From: Mesaphorura yosii
Taxonomy: Eukaryota > Arthropoda > Collembola > Poduromorpha > Tullbergiidae
Direction of reading: 5' to 3'
NCBI GenBank assembly: GCA_009869945.1
Contig: WIXG01000301.1
Span: forward strand, 1 to 64,000
Length of the DNA stretch: 64,000 nt
Shown here in pieces: positions 11,375-24,000 of the stretch. The notes under the pieces were generated by a model that saw only the letters and a list, made by a program, of their open reading frames with translations, made no database searches and was not told the DNA's origin. Numbering within the stretch: position 1 is the stretch's first letter; each line of letters starts with the position of its first letter. Position numbers and translations under genes: made by a program.

Positions 11375-12345
11375 CACGAACTTCGCGACTTCACAGTTCA
11401 GCGGCTGCTTGGGGTGTGCGCGTTCGGAGCCGTGCTGCAGTGCACAAATCGTCTTGGTGGAAGGCCTTACGCTATGAAGGTTGCAGACCTTGACGGTAGA
11501 AACGCGCTCCGTGAAGTGCAAAATTGGGTGCGAGTCCCCACGCATGAAAACCGGGTTAGTACTACACGTGCTGGGAAGACGGTTTCAGCGCCCAGGAATT
11601 GCAGGCAGTCAGGCAAATTCTTGGCAATTCTCAAGTTGGCATGAGTCACGAAGCGTTCGGCTTCGATTTAGCCATTTACTCTCAATGTTCCCAGACAAAG
11701 CGTGAATAAACAAAAAATATGCTTTTGTCCCGAGTCCCGAATGGGGGGGACCAGCTGCAGGTGCTGTGCATTCAGATAGAGCTTTGCGAGCACGACCTTC
11801 GCAAGTGACTGTCACAGAACCAGGTCGTCAACAAGCAGCAGTCGATGACCATCTGCATCCAGCTCACAAAGGAGCTGAAGCATCTGAATGCCCACGCGGT
11901 GCTGCACAGGGACCTGAAGCGTGAGAACGTGTTTCTGGTCAACACGGGCACGGCCACCACCGCTACCACCTCGCCAAAAGTGAAAATTGGTGACCTGGGC
12001 ACCGCAACGACGCACGCAGGCAGCACCTGCTCTGTGATGCACACACGCGGGGTCGGCACTCCACTCTACTTGGCCCCGGAGCAGGGCACTAGCCGGTACG
12101 GCACGCCCGCCGGCCTCTTTGCGCTTGGACTCATATTCTTCGAACTGTTGCGTCCGAGCATTCAGCCGGCAGCCAACAGAGGCTCGTGCGACGCGTTGAT
12201 TCACGGATTTAATGACCTGAAGTGCCAGAGAAATAGCCTCCTCAAGCCGAATCGCATTGACCAAAGGCGAGTGAGTTGATTTTGGGACTGACGGCGGTCG
12301 ACCCGAAAGACAGGCCGCATTTGCCACGTTTGCAACCAAGTAGAG
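11375..12345 (+). pseudogene. eIF2alpha-kinase-like domain, frame-broken
   Basis: Subdomains of a protein kinase appear in order but in changing frames: RDFTVQRLLG with a worn Gly loop, YAMKV with the ATP-binding Lys, a REVQ helix-C Glu, YYTCWEDGF, IELCEHDLRK followed by a stop, HRDLKRENVFL with the catalytic Asp, KIGDLGTAT in place of DFG, VGTPLYLAPEQ, FALGLIFFELL, and VDPKDRP near the end. The order, the ELCE motif and the HT..VGTPLYxxPEQ segment fit the eIF2alpha kinase group (PERK/HRI/GCN2). At least three frame breaks and an internal stop make a working kinase unlikely. Unseen introns could explain one of them, but not all. Confidence 0.72.
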
Positions 12346-14673
12346 GGACAAAGCCAGTGCGTTTTATTAAGATGATACGATGTTTATTCGAATTGGCCAT
12401 TCAGGATGTTTTGCTCAGGAATCAGAAGAGTATCCGGTGATATGATTTGTGACGTCCATTTGGGTCAGCGACAAAGCGGGCACGTTGTTTGTTGATTGCT
12501 GGGCGGATTTTGCTCGCATGCAAATAGCAAAACCTACAAAAATGCAAGATCAAGTTTCTGAAATTAAAGAGTACACGCGTAACAAAACAAGAAGCTCTCC
12601 GCATCTCATTCATTTGCGCTGTCCCTTCAGGCGACTGATGCTGGCGTGGCAGATCAAACCATCAATATTAAGTAAATGAACTAGTTTATGACTTGTGAAG
12701 TGTCTTTTCAGCCGAAATGTAATTTCGTAATTTGGCATCTGTGTCTCACACAACAATGATAATTTTATGGCCCCGAGTAAGCGTTTCTTTCAACCAGCCC
12801 TTCGCATTCGCGATTCAGGTTTAACCCGTTCGAGTTCTTTTGCTATTGCATACCGTTTCTCACACTGACATTATTATTCACATTATGCACACGTACGAGC
12901 CCGCTAACGAGAAGAGATTTACGAGATTGAGAGATTATTGTGTTTTTAGCGAATTCCTAGCGCAGCGCAGCACCATTCGCATCAGCATCAACATCAACCT
13001 CATCAACGCAACGCACCGATCAATTAATTCAATTTGGTATTTTTCAGTGGTTTTGTGCAGTCATGACTTAATTTTCGTGTGCATTTTAACTAATCCGAAA
13101 TCGGGCTTCTGACCGGTCGCCGGTGAGTCGGGCAGGCGCTTACGCTTATGAAGTTCCTTTTCGACCAGTAAAAGCACACGCGTCATCATACCAGCAACGG
13201 CAGCAAGCAGGAGCATGCAAAACGTGCCACCCACTTGGATTGAGACTGAAATGTGGCGATAAGCTGATAAGAATTGTGTCCATGCGTGCCCGCACCACGG
13301 CTCCAGTGCGCCGTTGCTTAACTCAGCCGACTAGTCGGCCCAGTATTTGTTCACGGTACAGTTTCTGCTAGCGTTAAGCGTTAAGCCGGAATTTGAGTTT
13401 GAGTTTGAAGTATGCAGGCTCAGGCCAGGCTCTTTCATAATCACAATCACTTCTCAAATACTCCAACATTAAACAATGTAGCCAGGACTCCTGAGTGCTG
13501 AAGGCTGCTTGACTGTGACTGCTGAAGTGATTCATGCGGCCGGCCACGAAATAGAAAGCACCATCACGGAGCATCAAGCATGAAATGAAAATGTTGGTGT
13601 TGGTGTAATAATAAAGCAATGAAATATTTTTTGTTGAGTGAGTGAGCGAAATAGCAAATAGCAAAGTTGGGTGTGTGTTGTGGTTGCGTTGTTGGTTAAA
13701 ACTCGGCACTGAATGACTAATAAAATAGCCTGCACAAGAGAGTGTGACAGACGAACAGAAAGTGTTTTTAATTTTTGTATGAAATTCGCAGGGTTTCGTA
13801 TCGTACAGTAGTGTAATTGTAATTTATTTTTATATTTTAATTGCATTGCCACTTGCCAGACAAACAAAAAACAAGGCGTGAGCGTCTGCCGCCGTCCGTC
13901 AACAGGCTGCTGGAATTTGTCACCAGTTAACCAGCAGCAGCATCCAGTAAGAATTGTAATTTTTGTAGTCAGTGTAGCTTTTGTAATTACATCGAATGTC
14001 AGTGGAATGTGTTAGTTAAATGGTTGGTGGATGCGGACCGAGCGACACTTTCTACTCTGTTAAATTCAAGTTGATTAATTAGACTGCTGCATAACTGCAT
14101 TCCGTATTCCATTGTTCATCGCTTACGCATAGGCGGTGGCTCCAACAATTGGGCTGATTACAGCAATAGTTCAATAAGGTAAGCTTAGACTAACAATAAT
14201 GACAAACATGAAATGATTAATTCAGTGGGCTGCCTAACACCAGTGTGGAATAACAATTTACTAACTCTACTTTGATTAAATGCATTAAATGGCTATTGCA
14301 CTTTATTGTATTTACCAATCTTACTTATACTCCAATAATGATAGCTACATTTTCTTAAAGTTTCATATGTAGTTTCCGAAGTAATTTAGTAATCGGCAAA
14401 TGATATTGTTGACTAATGTAAGTTATGCAATGACGATAAGAGCGCCTTAAAAATTTTATCATGAACATCTTTTTCGGACTGTGGTAGCAGATGCTGGTTT
14501 CGTTCCTGCGAAAGCACTCTGTCGTTGGCACACAACTTGTTAGTACCGCAATTAACAAAATTCTATTTTATTCAGGTAGTGGTGGACCCAACAGTCCAAG
14601 ACTTCACATCGCATGCGATAGCTGACGAAGTTACAAACAGAAAGGAGAAAAGAAAGTGGAACAGATAAAAAAA
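12346..14673. other. Intergenic and probable CIN85 5' region
   Basis: No coding exon that I can support. A TTATTCAG acceptor-like site at about 14575 could begin the 5'-untranslated exon that carries the CIN85 start codon at 14674. It contains the two-codon upstream ORF ATG CGA TAG. Confidence 0.4.
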
Positions 14674-17600
14674 ATGGGTAAAAGATAGGAACAACAATTT
14701 TTCCAAAGGCGTTCACGAGCTTTTACTCTATGAACTAATGGTGTTACAGATTGTCGAGTAGAATTTGACTACCAAGCTCAAGAGCCGGATGAGTTGAACC
14801 TGAAGAAAGGAGATGTAATCACTAATGTGGTTACAAAAATGGATGGTTGGTGGGAAGGCTCACTGAATGGAAAGAGGGGCATGTTTCCAGACAATTTCGT
14901 TAAGGTGATCAAATCAGAATCCAATGAAAGTAAAGGTTCTGGGCCTGCGGGTGACGAAGGTTCATCCACCGCCGTTAACTTCCGCAAAAATTCCACTGGA
15001 AATTTCAGGTATTGATCTCCACAGCCTCTAATCTGATTAAGATCAATGATTCGAAGTTTTCAATGAATGCTTTTTTGTTCAAGGCGCCTCAAAGCACTGT
15101 ATTCGTACAGTCCAGAACAAGATGACGAACTGAGTCTGGCTGTCGGTGATGTCATTGATTTCATTTCCGAAGTTGAAGAAGGGTGGTGGAAAGGCAAGCT
15201 GAAAGGTAGAACAGGCATATTCCCGTCAAATTTCGTGGAGGACGTGCAACTGGAGACGAAACCTGCTGAAGCGTCGGAGAATAAGCCAACAGTCAAGGAA
15301 CCAGTCAAGGTCGATCCGCCAGCAGAACGGAAGCAGTCAGATGTGGTTGTTAAAGGTAAATGTCCGAATTCCTTTGAGTGCGTGCTCCAGGCATTGGCTG
15401 AAACTGAATTTATCTCGCAGATTCGCCAGATGTGGTTCCTGTAATCAAGCCTGTGCAACCTGTCCAAGAGGAACCAGCACCAAAACTGCCTCCGAAACCA
15501 AGTAAGGCCATGCCACGAGCATTTAGTGCGTCGGTGCTTGTAAATACCCGCTTTAAATTGCTTCTGGTCGTCTCGATTCTGCTTCACTCTCGCTTTATGC
15601 CCCTCTGCCCAGAATCGCGTTCTATATTTTATCCCGACATCAGTATCTTTGGATTTAAGTACACAAATGTAGAATGGGCAGAAAACTTTTCAATTGACGA
15701 AGAATGGAGTCGTGTGGGAAGAGCTTCAGATTCTTCCAGCGACTTGTTGGAACCAGAGTTCGCACGACAGGAGGCTCCCTTCGAGAGCACACGACTGTCG
15801 GCAGGAAGCCCGCCGTATCTTTTGATGACCTCCGGAGGTGGCAGTACCGAAGAGGACAAATCTACGAAGAGGGTCTCGTGGTCGTCAACACCACTGATGA
15901 AGACTGAAGCTCAAGATGACAGTCACTTCAACGATTATTCAAACGGATCGACCTACGAAGAGTGGAGACGTGACGAGGAAGCAAAACGCGAGAAAGAATT
16001 CATTTTCGCCAGCCGGTCATTTGGTCATTTCATGAAATCCGGTGGACTGCGTCGTTCGTCTCTCTGGGAAGCAAGAATGGAGTTGATGGAGACCATCGCG
16101 GAAGAGCTTGACTAAATTAAATTACCCCTTTCCTTTCTCTGTGCGATGCCTATGCAACTATGCTTTGTTAATTGCTCTCTTGGTTAACGCGCTTTATTGT
16201 CAATTGCTTCTTCTGCAAATGCTCCTAACTCCTCTTACACGTTAATTAAACTATGATTGTATTGTTTTTTATCTTCTTTATTTCTGAGCTCTGCTTGCTG
16301 CTTTCTCTTTATGGTTTGTACGAAAAGTAACTAATTTTTGTTTTAATTTATCGCTGGGATGGGAAATTGATTGAGGGTTGATCAGCTTGAAGGCCAAATG
16401 TGAGATACCTGAAATTACAAATATCATTCTCATTCTTTCCAGTTCGTGAGATGGCACGTTGTTTCTACAATTATACTGCTCAAAATGAAGACGAACTCTC
16501 GATGAAGGAAGGGGACATAGTTTATATAGTTAGCAAGGAGTGTGAAGATGACGGATGGTGGAAAGGTGAACTGAAGGGCAAAGTGGGCGTATTCCCCGAC
16601 AATTTTGTGAAGGTCATCACACCAAACGACCCGGCTCCGCCGCCAGGAGGTCCTTTCACGTTGAAAATTCAAGCGCAAGAACGATCAATCGGTAACGTAT
16701 CCAAACGTTAGTCAGACAAAATTATTGTAGCTGATAAAGCATAACGCATTAGTTGCATAGAATTTCATATGCTTTTTGACTTCACGGGTTGGAATTAAAT
16801 TGTTCTATACTTTTGCTTTAGCTGAAGCAGCGACAATTGGATTACCAAAGAAAGAGCTGACACAAGAGTGCAAAGTTGCGGAATCGGTTTTGCATAATAA
16901 AATTCAGAAGATGTTTGAACGAGAAGACACGCACAGCGAAAAGGACAATGCAACCTCTGCCAAAGGATCAAGTTTACCTCCGAAGAAGGTAAAGGAGGCA
17001 CCTCCAGCTCCTGCACAGCCGAAAGCAGCGACTCCGACTTCACCTGCCTCTCCTTTCGGCGCCTTCCTTCCGAGGTTGTACGAGCGGAACGAGAACGGCA
17101 TCATCCGATCCAATTCTCGGGGTCGATCACTGGAAAAGGAAATTGGTGACACAGACGAATTCAATTCCGTCGAGAGGGGCCAACCTTTAAACCATCCAAC
17201 AGCCAACCGAGCCAAACCTCCGAAGCGAAGGCCGCCATCCTCGCCCAACACGAGAGACAGTGTACGTCGTCAAAAAATAATAGACTTCATCTTGTATTTT
17301 TTAAATGATTTAAAAGGGTTTGTGTCACAATTTTAGGACCCAGGAGTATTGAATGGTCTAGGCCATGGAGATTTGTCATTGGAGAATTCTATCAACCAAG
17401 CCAGCCTATCCGATTCAAGTGCCAACGCCTCCGCAGCCGTAGACATTCCCGCAGCGGCAGATTTGGCAGAAACGTCTGCACCTGCCAAGGAAATAGCAAA
17501 AGAAACGACTACTATAGCGAAGCCCAAACAGGTAGTTCCATGGATCACTGAGCTTAAGAAGAAACAAGACAGGAAACAAGCTCCACCGCCAAATCTGGGT

Positions 17601-18065
17601 CAGGGTTCACCACCTACAACGAAAGATCAAGCTGACGCCGTGACACCGCCGCAGCCTGCTTCCGCTCGAGCTCCACCTCTGCCAGCTAAGCCGTCGCTTC
17701 CGCCTTTTCCAAACACTTCGAGCCTTGATCGAGATCGCCACTCTCCAACCGCGCCTACTGCACCGACAAACACTACAAACAACGGTTTCGGGCACACTTC
17801 GGCAACGCAAAATGCACCAGCCAGCAAAAATACGAGCAATATAGCCGCCAAGTTCGGAGGACTAAAGCGAGACGGCATTAATCATGTTAATACAACATCT
17901 ACAACCGATGGCATGTCGCCGGATCTTGCGAAAGAATTTGTTTCCGTCGAAGACTATAACCTACTAAAGGAAAAGGTGATTGCCCTTGAAAGTGAGTTGG
18001 AATTCGTGAAGAGGCAGCTTAAAATCGCACTCGACAGAGATTTCTCCAAAGGCCACGTTGTTTGA
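14674..18065 (+). CDS. cindr: CIN85/CD2AP-family adaptor with three SH3 domains
   Basis: This endocytic and actin-linking adaptor couples receptor down-regulation (Cbl binding in the family) to capping protein. Exons: 14674-14677, 14750-15008, 15084-15355, 15421-15501, 16443-16691, 16822-17261, 17337-18065; 677 residues, close to human CIN85 (665). Domains in order: SH3A (VEFDYQAQ ... GMFPDNFVKVI), SH3B (LKALYSYSPEQDDELSL ... GIFPSNFVED), a Pro-rich linker (KLPPKP), SH3C (ARCFYNYTAQNEDELSM ... GVFPDNFVKVI), a basic/Pro-rich region with a capping-protein-interaction motif (LNHPTANRAKPPKRRPP), more Pro-rich sequence, and a C-terminal coiled coil (YNLLKEKVIALESELEFVKR). Only four coding bases lie in the first exon (ATG G, before GTAAAA); they make Met-Asp with the next exon. 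All phases agree. Confidence 0.93.
15613..16115 (+). CDS. cindr: Alternative terminal exon of CIN85
   Basis: Within the intron before SH3C, a strong pyrimidine tract ending in CCCAG at 15612 opens a frame that runs to TAA at 16113-16115. It starts in phase 1, the same phase as the SH3C exon, so the linker exon ending at 15501 can join either. The encoded tail (about 167 residues) is acidic, Ser-rich and ends in a charged helix (EARMELMETIAEELD). An ATTAAA lies 130 bases later at 16245. The resulting isoform of about 372 residues would keep SH3A and SH3B and lose SH3C, the capping-protein motif and the coiled coil. Confidence 0.6.
16245..16250 (+). terminator. Candidate poly(A) signal, CIN85 short isoform
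   Basis: ATTAAA 130 bases after the stop of the alternative terminal exon and before the SH3C exon. Confidence 0.4.
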
Positions 18066-21000
18066 GGGAGCTGCGAAGAATCCTAATGAAAAAGCAGTAG
18101 ATGTCCTAAAATATTGCAAAACTTACAATTGCAATGCAATCCGAATGTCCAAAGTTGTGTGGATGAGTTGTTCTTGATGTAATTTATTAGATTGTCTTGT
18201 CCGTAATTAATTTATTAGCTAACCAAAAATTATCGTTGTGCACAAAAATCATGTCCAGCACGCCTAAGTTAATGTACATACAAAATACCCGTATTTTTCC
18301 GTTGATGCCAATGCCAAGACAGAATATGAATTTGCACGTAATTCATAAGCAGCGTTGTGTATTCGTGTGTACGCGTAATTTTAAACTTGTGACAACATTC
18401 CACAGCATATCAGAATGACTTGCATATCGAAACGGTAATTAAAATTACCCTAAAGAATTTTCTTTTATTTACAATTTTGCTTCAGCCAAATCAATGTACG
18501 TGCAACACTATCGTATTCAAACACTGTACGTCTACGTCGTAAGCAGTAGAATACATTTTTAGTTAAATTCTGTCAATATAACCTGTGTGATACGTAATCT
18601 TAATCCTAACCTTAATCTAAGCCGTAGTTGTAATTTGCAAGAAACGAAAACGAAATCATGCTCAGGATTTTCCAATGCAATGAGTGCAATTCCTTTTCTG
18701 TAAACGCCGTGTTATAGAATAGAATTATGTTTACTACTTAAGATATGTGGTGGTTTCAGCACTGAACATGATTCCATTCCAATTCCAATTCCGTGTCTTG
18801 TGAAAACTGAAAACTGACCAGATGTACCCGGCGAGGATTGCATGCAAAACCTGTACAATAACAAACGATGTTTTAGAGTTAGCAACATTATTTATTGATT
18901 TTGAGCCGATCGGCAGACGACGAGATTTTATTTCCTTCCGCGGTATTGTAAATAGTAAATAGCAGTTTTAGAATTCGGCCCGTGAGAATTTTACTGCACT
19001 GCGTTTAAGGTAACGGTTGCATTCCTGCTACTTAAATCTCGAGAAAAATTACAAGTTTATGGTCGAATTTCGTAAAATGATGGAAATTATTTTCATAAAT
19101 GATTCCGAGACTTGTGAATAGAGTTAAGCATATTTTAATACGCTACGCTCATGCGTGGCTTGAAAAGCATGACCGAAACCCGACAAGCGACACAGCAAGC
19201 AATTCTGCTCTATGACAAGAAAAACCATACAAATGGGTAAATTACTTAAATTATACCGACAACTTTGGAGTAAGTGAATAAATCAGATCGTGTTTCGTAA
19301 CTTTAAATCCCAGCTTGCATTTTGGCTCTTGACCGGCCGGTCCGGACCAGGATTTACGTCATTTGGTTGCGTGCGTCCGTGCGTGGTCGTGGTTCGAAAT
19401 ATCTTGCAACTGGCTCATTTCTCAAAGCCAAGTTCTTGATGCCAGTGCACACATCATCCGGACAGTGCAATTTGTAATCCCGAAGACTGCGCTGCTGCAA
19501 ATTTGGCCAGCGTAAAGAACGGCCAGAATTTTGTGAAATAATCGCCTGTTATTTGCAAAATAAAATCACGATGCAGACAGACTGCTAAACGGACCAAACA
19601 GATTTAAAGCAAATGCTTGCTTTCTTTCGCGAGGCCGACCAAAGGAAGAGACGAAAGACGGAAGACGAGGTTTCAGACTTCTTCCAGCTCCCATTCTCAT
19701 TCGCAGGCGGTGCCTTTATTTAAGTCTCTTTGGAGTTTTGGACTTGGGCTTTCTCCTTCATCTCCATTCATGTTCCTACTTGCTTTCGTGCTTTACTTTT
19801 ACTGCCTTTTAAGCATTTTCTCACGAGCCTTTCAACCGTCCCTAAAAACTGTAATAATCTGGCAGGAGCAGAGCAGAATTTTGTCTTCTTCCGTTCCACC
19901 TGAGTGAATTCCACTTTTGACTTTGACAGAGATACAATTCGAAGGCGCATTCAAGCGAGTCCGTCGAGAGCTGCTTTCATAGTATACTTTGCTCAGCGCG
20001 ACTTTCCTTTTTGGACAGTCATTCTTTCTCGTGTTCGTATCTTAGAATGTGAGCGCGTATGCCAAGCGCCGAATGATAAGATTTCTCTACCTTTTCTGAG
20101 TTCCTGCTTGCTACTTTGGTCTGCCGCGTGTCCATCAATTGCGGGCCCATCAAAAGAAATGCCGTCGTGTCAGATAACTTGCAATCGTGCAATCTGGTAA
20201 AACGTGAAGACAAGCTACAAGCAGCTTGAAATATCCGGCTGTTCGAAGGACAGGCAATAAAATGTACAATCTGAAATGTGACATCCTTCATTCTTGAAGT
20301 TGAAGATTTTCATTTCGTCAAGCGTTGTGAATCGAGTATGAAACCCATCATTTGAAGTCGGAATCATGCAGCGTTAAAGCAAACATTCTCCTGCCAGTGC
20401 TTCTCTGTAAAGATTTTTATTGAACGCCTTTGACATGTATTCCTTGTTTTGCACTTTTTGTGGTGTAAATGTCATTCGCATTTCACGTTCACCAAATCCA
20501 AGTTTATATTTCTTCGCACTCTTGAATCTTGAAGAATTCCATAAATTCCATAAACACGAATTCAGGCAAATCCGGCATTCACAAACGACAAACACTTACA
20601 CACGATACTCGAGTCTATGAGTTTATGTGGGAAATACTTTGCAGCTTAGTCGACATGAATGGTATTCGATGAAATACTTTCTCCACTTTCGCAAATGGGA
20701 AATAATTCTGCACAAGCAAGCGCTTAGTTTTCTTTCCCTTCGTTTTGAGGCTTGAATCATTTCAGCGAGCAAGGCACCATCGTCGAATCTCCGAATCGTC
20801 GTTTCATCACAAAATTCCATTAGAAATTAGATTTTAATCGAATTATTTCAATTTGCCAGAAGAGGCAAAAGCAAAGCAAGGTTTGCAAAGCAGACAGGCG
20901 ACAAGCAAAGGCGAGGAGAAGAGAGAATTTCCCACGACCCACGATCGCCGATTTCTTTGAAGTTCCATTTCTCCAGTTTCTTCCGTCCCGTCGTTTCTCA

Positions 21001-24000
21001 TTTCTCCAATGTAAGCAGAGTGAATTCCTATTTCTGCGATGCCATGCGATTCAACGCCTTCAACCTGTCCATGTTTACTTTGCGTTTGCGGTGCCCGTTC
21101 CTGTGCCGCCACAGAGAAAGGATTACATTTACACTTTCCGCGTGCATTCCTTCTCCTTTCATCCCTCTATTTCCAGTGTATCCGTAGCAGTTTGTAGTGG
21201 AATTCCTTCTCCGTGACCGACCCGCCGTGCGTAGCTCGAGTTGGAGCGTCGAAGCTTAAAATAGCAGAGCACGAAGCATGAGAGACTCAAGCATTCATTA
21301 ACCATAGCCACAGTCACTCGAGTGGTGTTTCGAGCAAACACGTTCCTAAATCGGGAACTGAAACTGAAATGCTTCTCGACTCGAGTCTCGTTCTCGGGTA
21401 ACGTCGAACGTACCTTCTATCAAAGACCTGTTTTCGTTTCAACTAACGGCAAACGGCTATAAACCAGAATTAGTCACAGTAATAACGTAATACCGATAAT
21501 ACGAGAAGAGATGAGGTGAGATGCGGTAATAAAAAGGGCACATTGGTTGAAATGCCAGTGAATTCTCGTCGCGCCAGGCCATAAACTTGCAAATCCATGC
21601 AAGGCCGAAACCATTTCGCATATTTCCTGGTGCGATATGAAAAACGAGATTATTATTAGACTCCTCTGGATAATACATCATCATCATCGGCGACATGAAC
21701 ATGCTACAGTACCCGAATGCGAATGCTGCAAAATAAAAGCACAAACCGTCACGCTTATGGCAGGCACTCTTTTTAGCGAGTAGGAGGAACGAAGAAAGAC
21801 ATGAAAGTGAATGAAGCATGGAACACGCTCACAGCTCGCTCGCTGTTCATTGCTGTGCCATAGTCGAGTCAGAAAAAGGATCAGACATGCGAAGTAGAAT
21901 GGAATCGAACAAAATGCCAAACTTGCAACAGAACAACTTGTATTGCGAGCCACGAAAAAACGGCACAGCCCGTGAAAGCTTTGTGTGTGTACAGAGTCTA
22001 CGTCTAATCTAAATCTAGCTTTTCTGTACACTGCGTGTGTAAGGAAAGGCCTGCCTGGCCTCCTGAAACGGGACCGGGCTCAGTCAGTCTACGTCTAGAG
22101 AAAGAGTCGGTCGGTCGGAGTAGAGGCACGAACGAGAAATTCTACCGTGCGCGTGCATTTATGAGTTGTGAGTGGAAGTTGAAGTCGAGTGCAAATAATC
22201 TCGGGTCTCGCATCTTTTTTGAAATAAAGATTCCTCTTCTCGAATCGGTGCATCGCAGCGCAGCGCATCGCTTGTGTTTAATAATATTTCTGGGCTTCCT
22301 GAGCCCTGTTTGTGCCCGAGAGCAAAGCGATTTCAGCGTATTACGTTACTACTATTACGTAACCCGCACATTACACAACATTCGATTCGCAGTGACGTGA
22401 TTTTCTATTCAAGTCAGGCGCCCGCGTTTCGCGTCCGGGTTTTGGCCTGATCCGCATCATTCCCGTGATTCTCGAGAACAGCAACAAAAACGTCGGGTTG
22501 GGAAAGCGAAAGCAAAAGCACTTTCTAAGACGGCGCAAATGGAAATCGTTTCTTGCTGGCGAACGACGGAAGAAAGGAAAACTTTGTGAATTAAATTTAT
22601 TACGTGGAAACTCAGCGTAGCTCGACACAATCAATAATACTCGCATTCGTATTGCGGACGTGTTTACATGCAAAAGTACTTCACGACTGTGGCTGTGATT
22701 GTGATTGTTATGGTTGATGTAATATGAGTTAGAACGGACGGAACGCGAAAGGAGAAAGTTGAATGACGCAGCAAATACACTCGGATTGTTTCAAAATAAG
22801 CAATTTGTACGAATGAGCACCAAGTCCAAGTTTTCGGGCGGTTCTCCGTCTTCTTCTCCGTGATCTTTTGCCCTGCTACGCTCCGCTACGTAATACAAAA
22901 GCAGTCGTACCAAATCAGTGGTTCGATGTAATGGATTTGAAAACTAATCAATAAGCAACTTGCTTTTGCTCCTGTCAGTCTCGTACACATACGATACGAA
23001 GAAAGGCTTGCGGCCTGATTTTGTAGGAAAGCAGAGACGACCGTCCTCGTATTGTTTTAAAGCTCCGCTACGGCTTCACAACACAAAACTAAAAGGTAAT
23101 TTATTGAGACCCGGCCGGAGAAAGCCGTGCTTTCACTTAAAACCGGCGTGAATGCGCCAGAGCAAGAGCTGAGCTTAAATCAAGACGTCGCGTCGTCAAA
23201 TTAGCGTAAGTGCCGTGCATTGTGCATGTGTGAAGATTTTAAAATACGTCAAGCCACAACGGAGAACTTAAAACGAGATACAACCACGCAAAGTGAACCG
23301 CATCACTCGGGGATTGGATTTCATTACATTCACACACGCGTAAGCTGTAAGTTGGAGAAAGCTACACATAAGAATGACACTCGTAGAATTTAATGGCTTG
23401 TTATTAAATTAAAGAGCGGATTCGCCAGCTGATGCTGAGACATTCATTCATTCGCTTTCTCTGTGCTTTTAATGCGCCACGTAAAGTGTCGGCGTCACCA
23501 GGAGGTAAAGTGCTGTAATCTAACCGCGCGCCCGTGAAAGTGTGAAAATTACGACGCAGTGTTAAATTAACACGTTTACCTTCTGCGTTTCACGTTCACT
23601 TTTCAATGCTGCATTTTGCGTTCTCGAATTACGTCGCGTCGAGACGTTTAAATTTCCACTTCCGAATCCACGAAACGCAGATAGGCGAAAGAAAGAGAAA
23701 GACGATTCTCCTTTATGAGCCTTGATTAAGTTATACGACAACCTGCATTGCATTAATGAAAATTGGTCGCTTCCTTTCACTCCTTCACATTTGACTGGCA
23801 ACGTGCCTCGTGGTCGTAGGAAGCCTGGCTTACGTGGAAATAATCGAATAATTGAATGAGAGTAGTTGCAGACGCTTATTTCTTCCAAGCCATGCACGTA
23901 CATTGTTGAATAACTGATTCAATAAACAAATCGGATTCACACACTGCAATTTATTCGGTTCGTATCGTAGTTTGCGTTGCGGCGAGTTTATTTGGCTTTC

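Noticed and set aside
11812-12351. Minus-strand 179-codon ORF
   Set aside because: It is antisense to the kinase relic, whose motifs on the plus strand are unmistakable, so this is a shadow.
14750-15008. The upstream SH3 copies as working extra SH3 exons of CIN85
   Set aside because: Copy 1 lacks the FPxNFV strand and copy 2 is frame-broken; neither has splice sites in phase with the CIN85 exons.
19388-19397. GGTTCGA-like words as tRNA T-arms
   Set aside because: No matching acceptor stem, D-arm or anticodon arm could be folded around the candidates.
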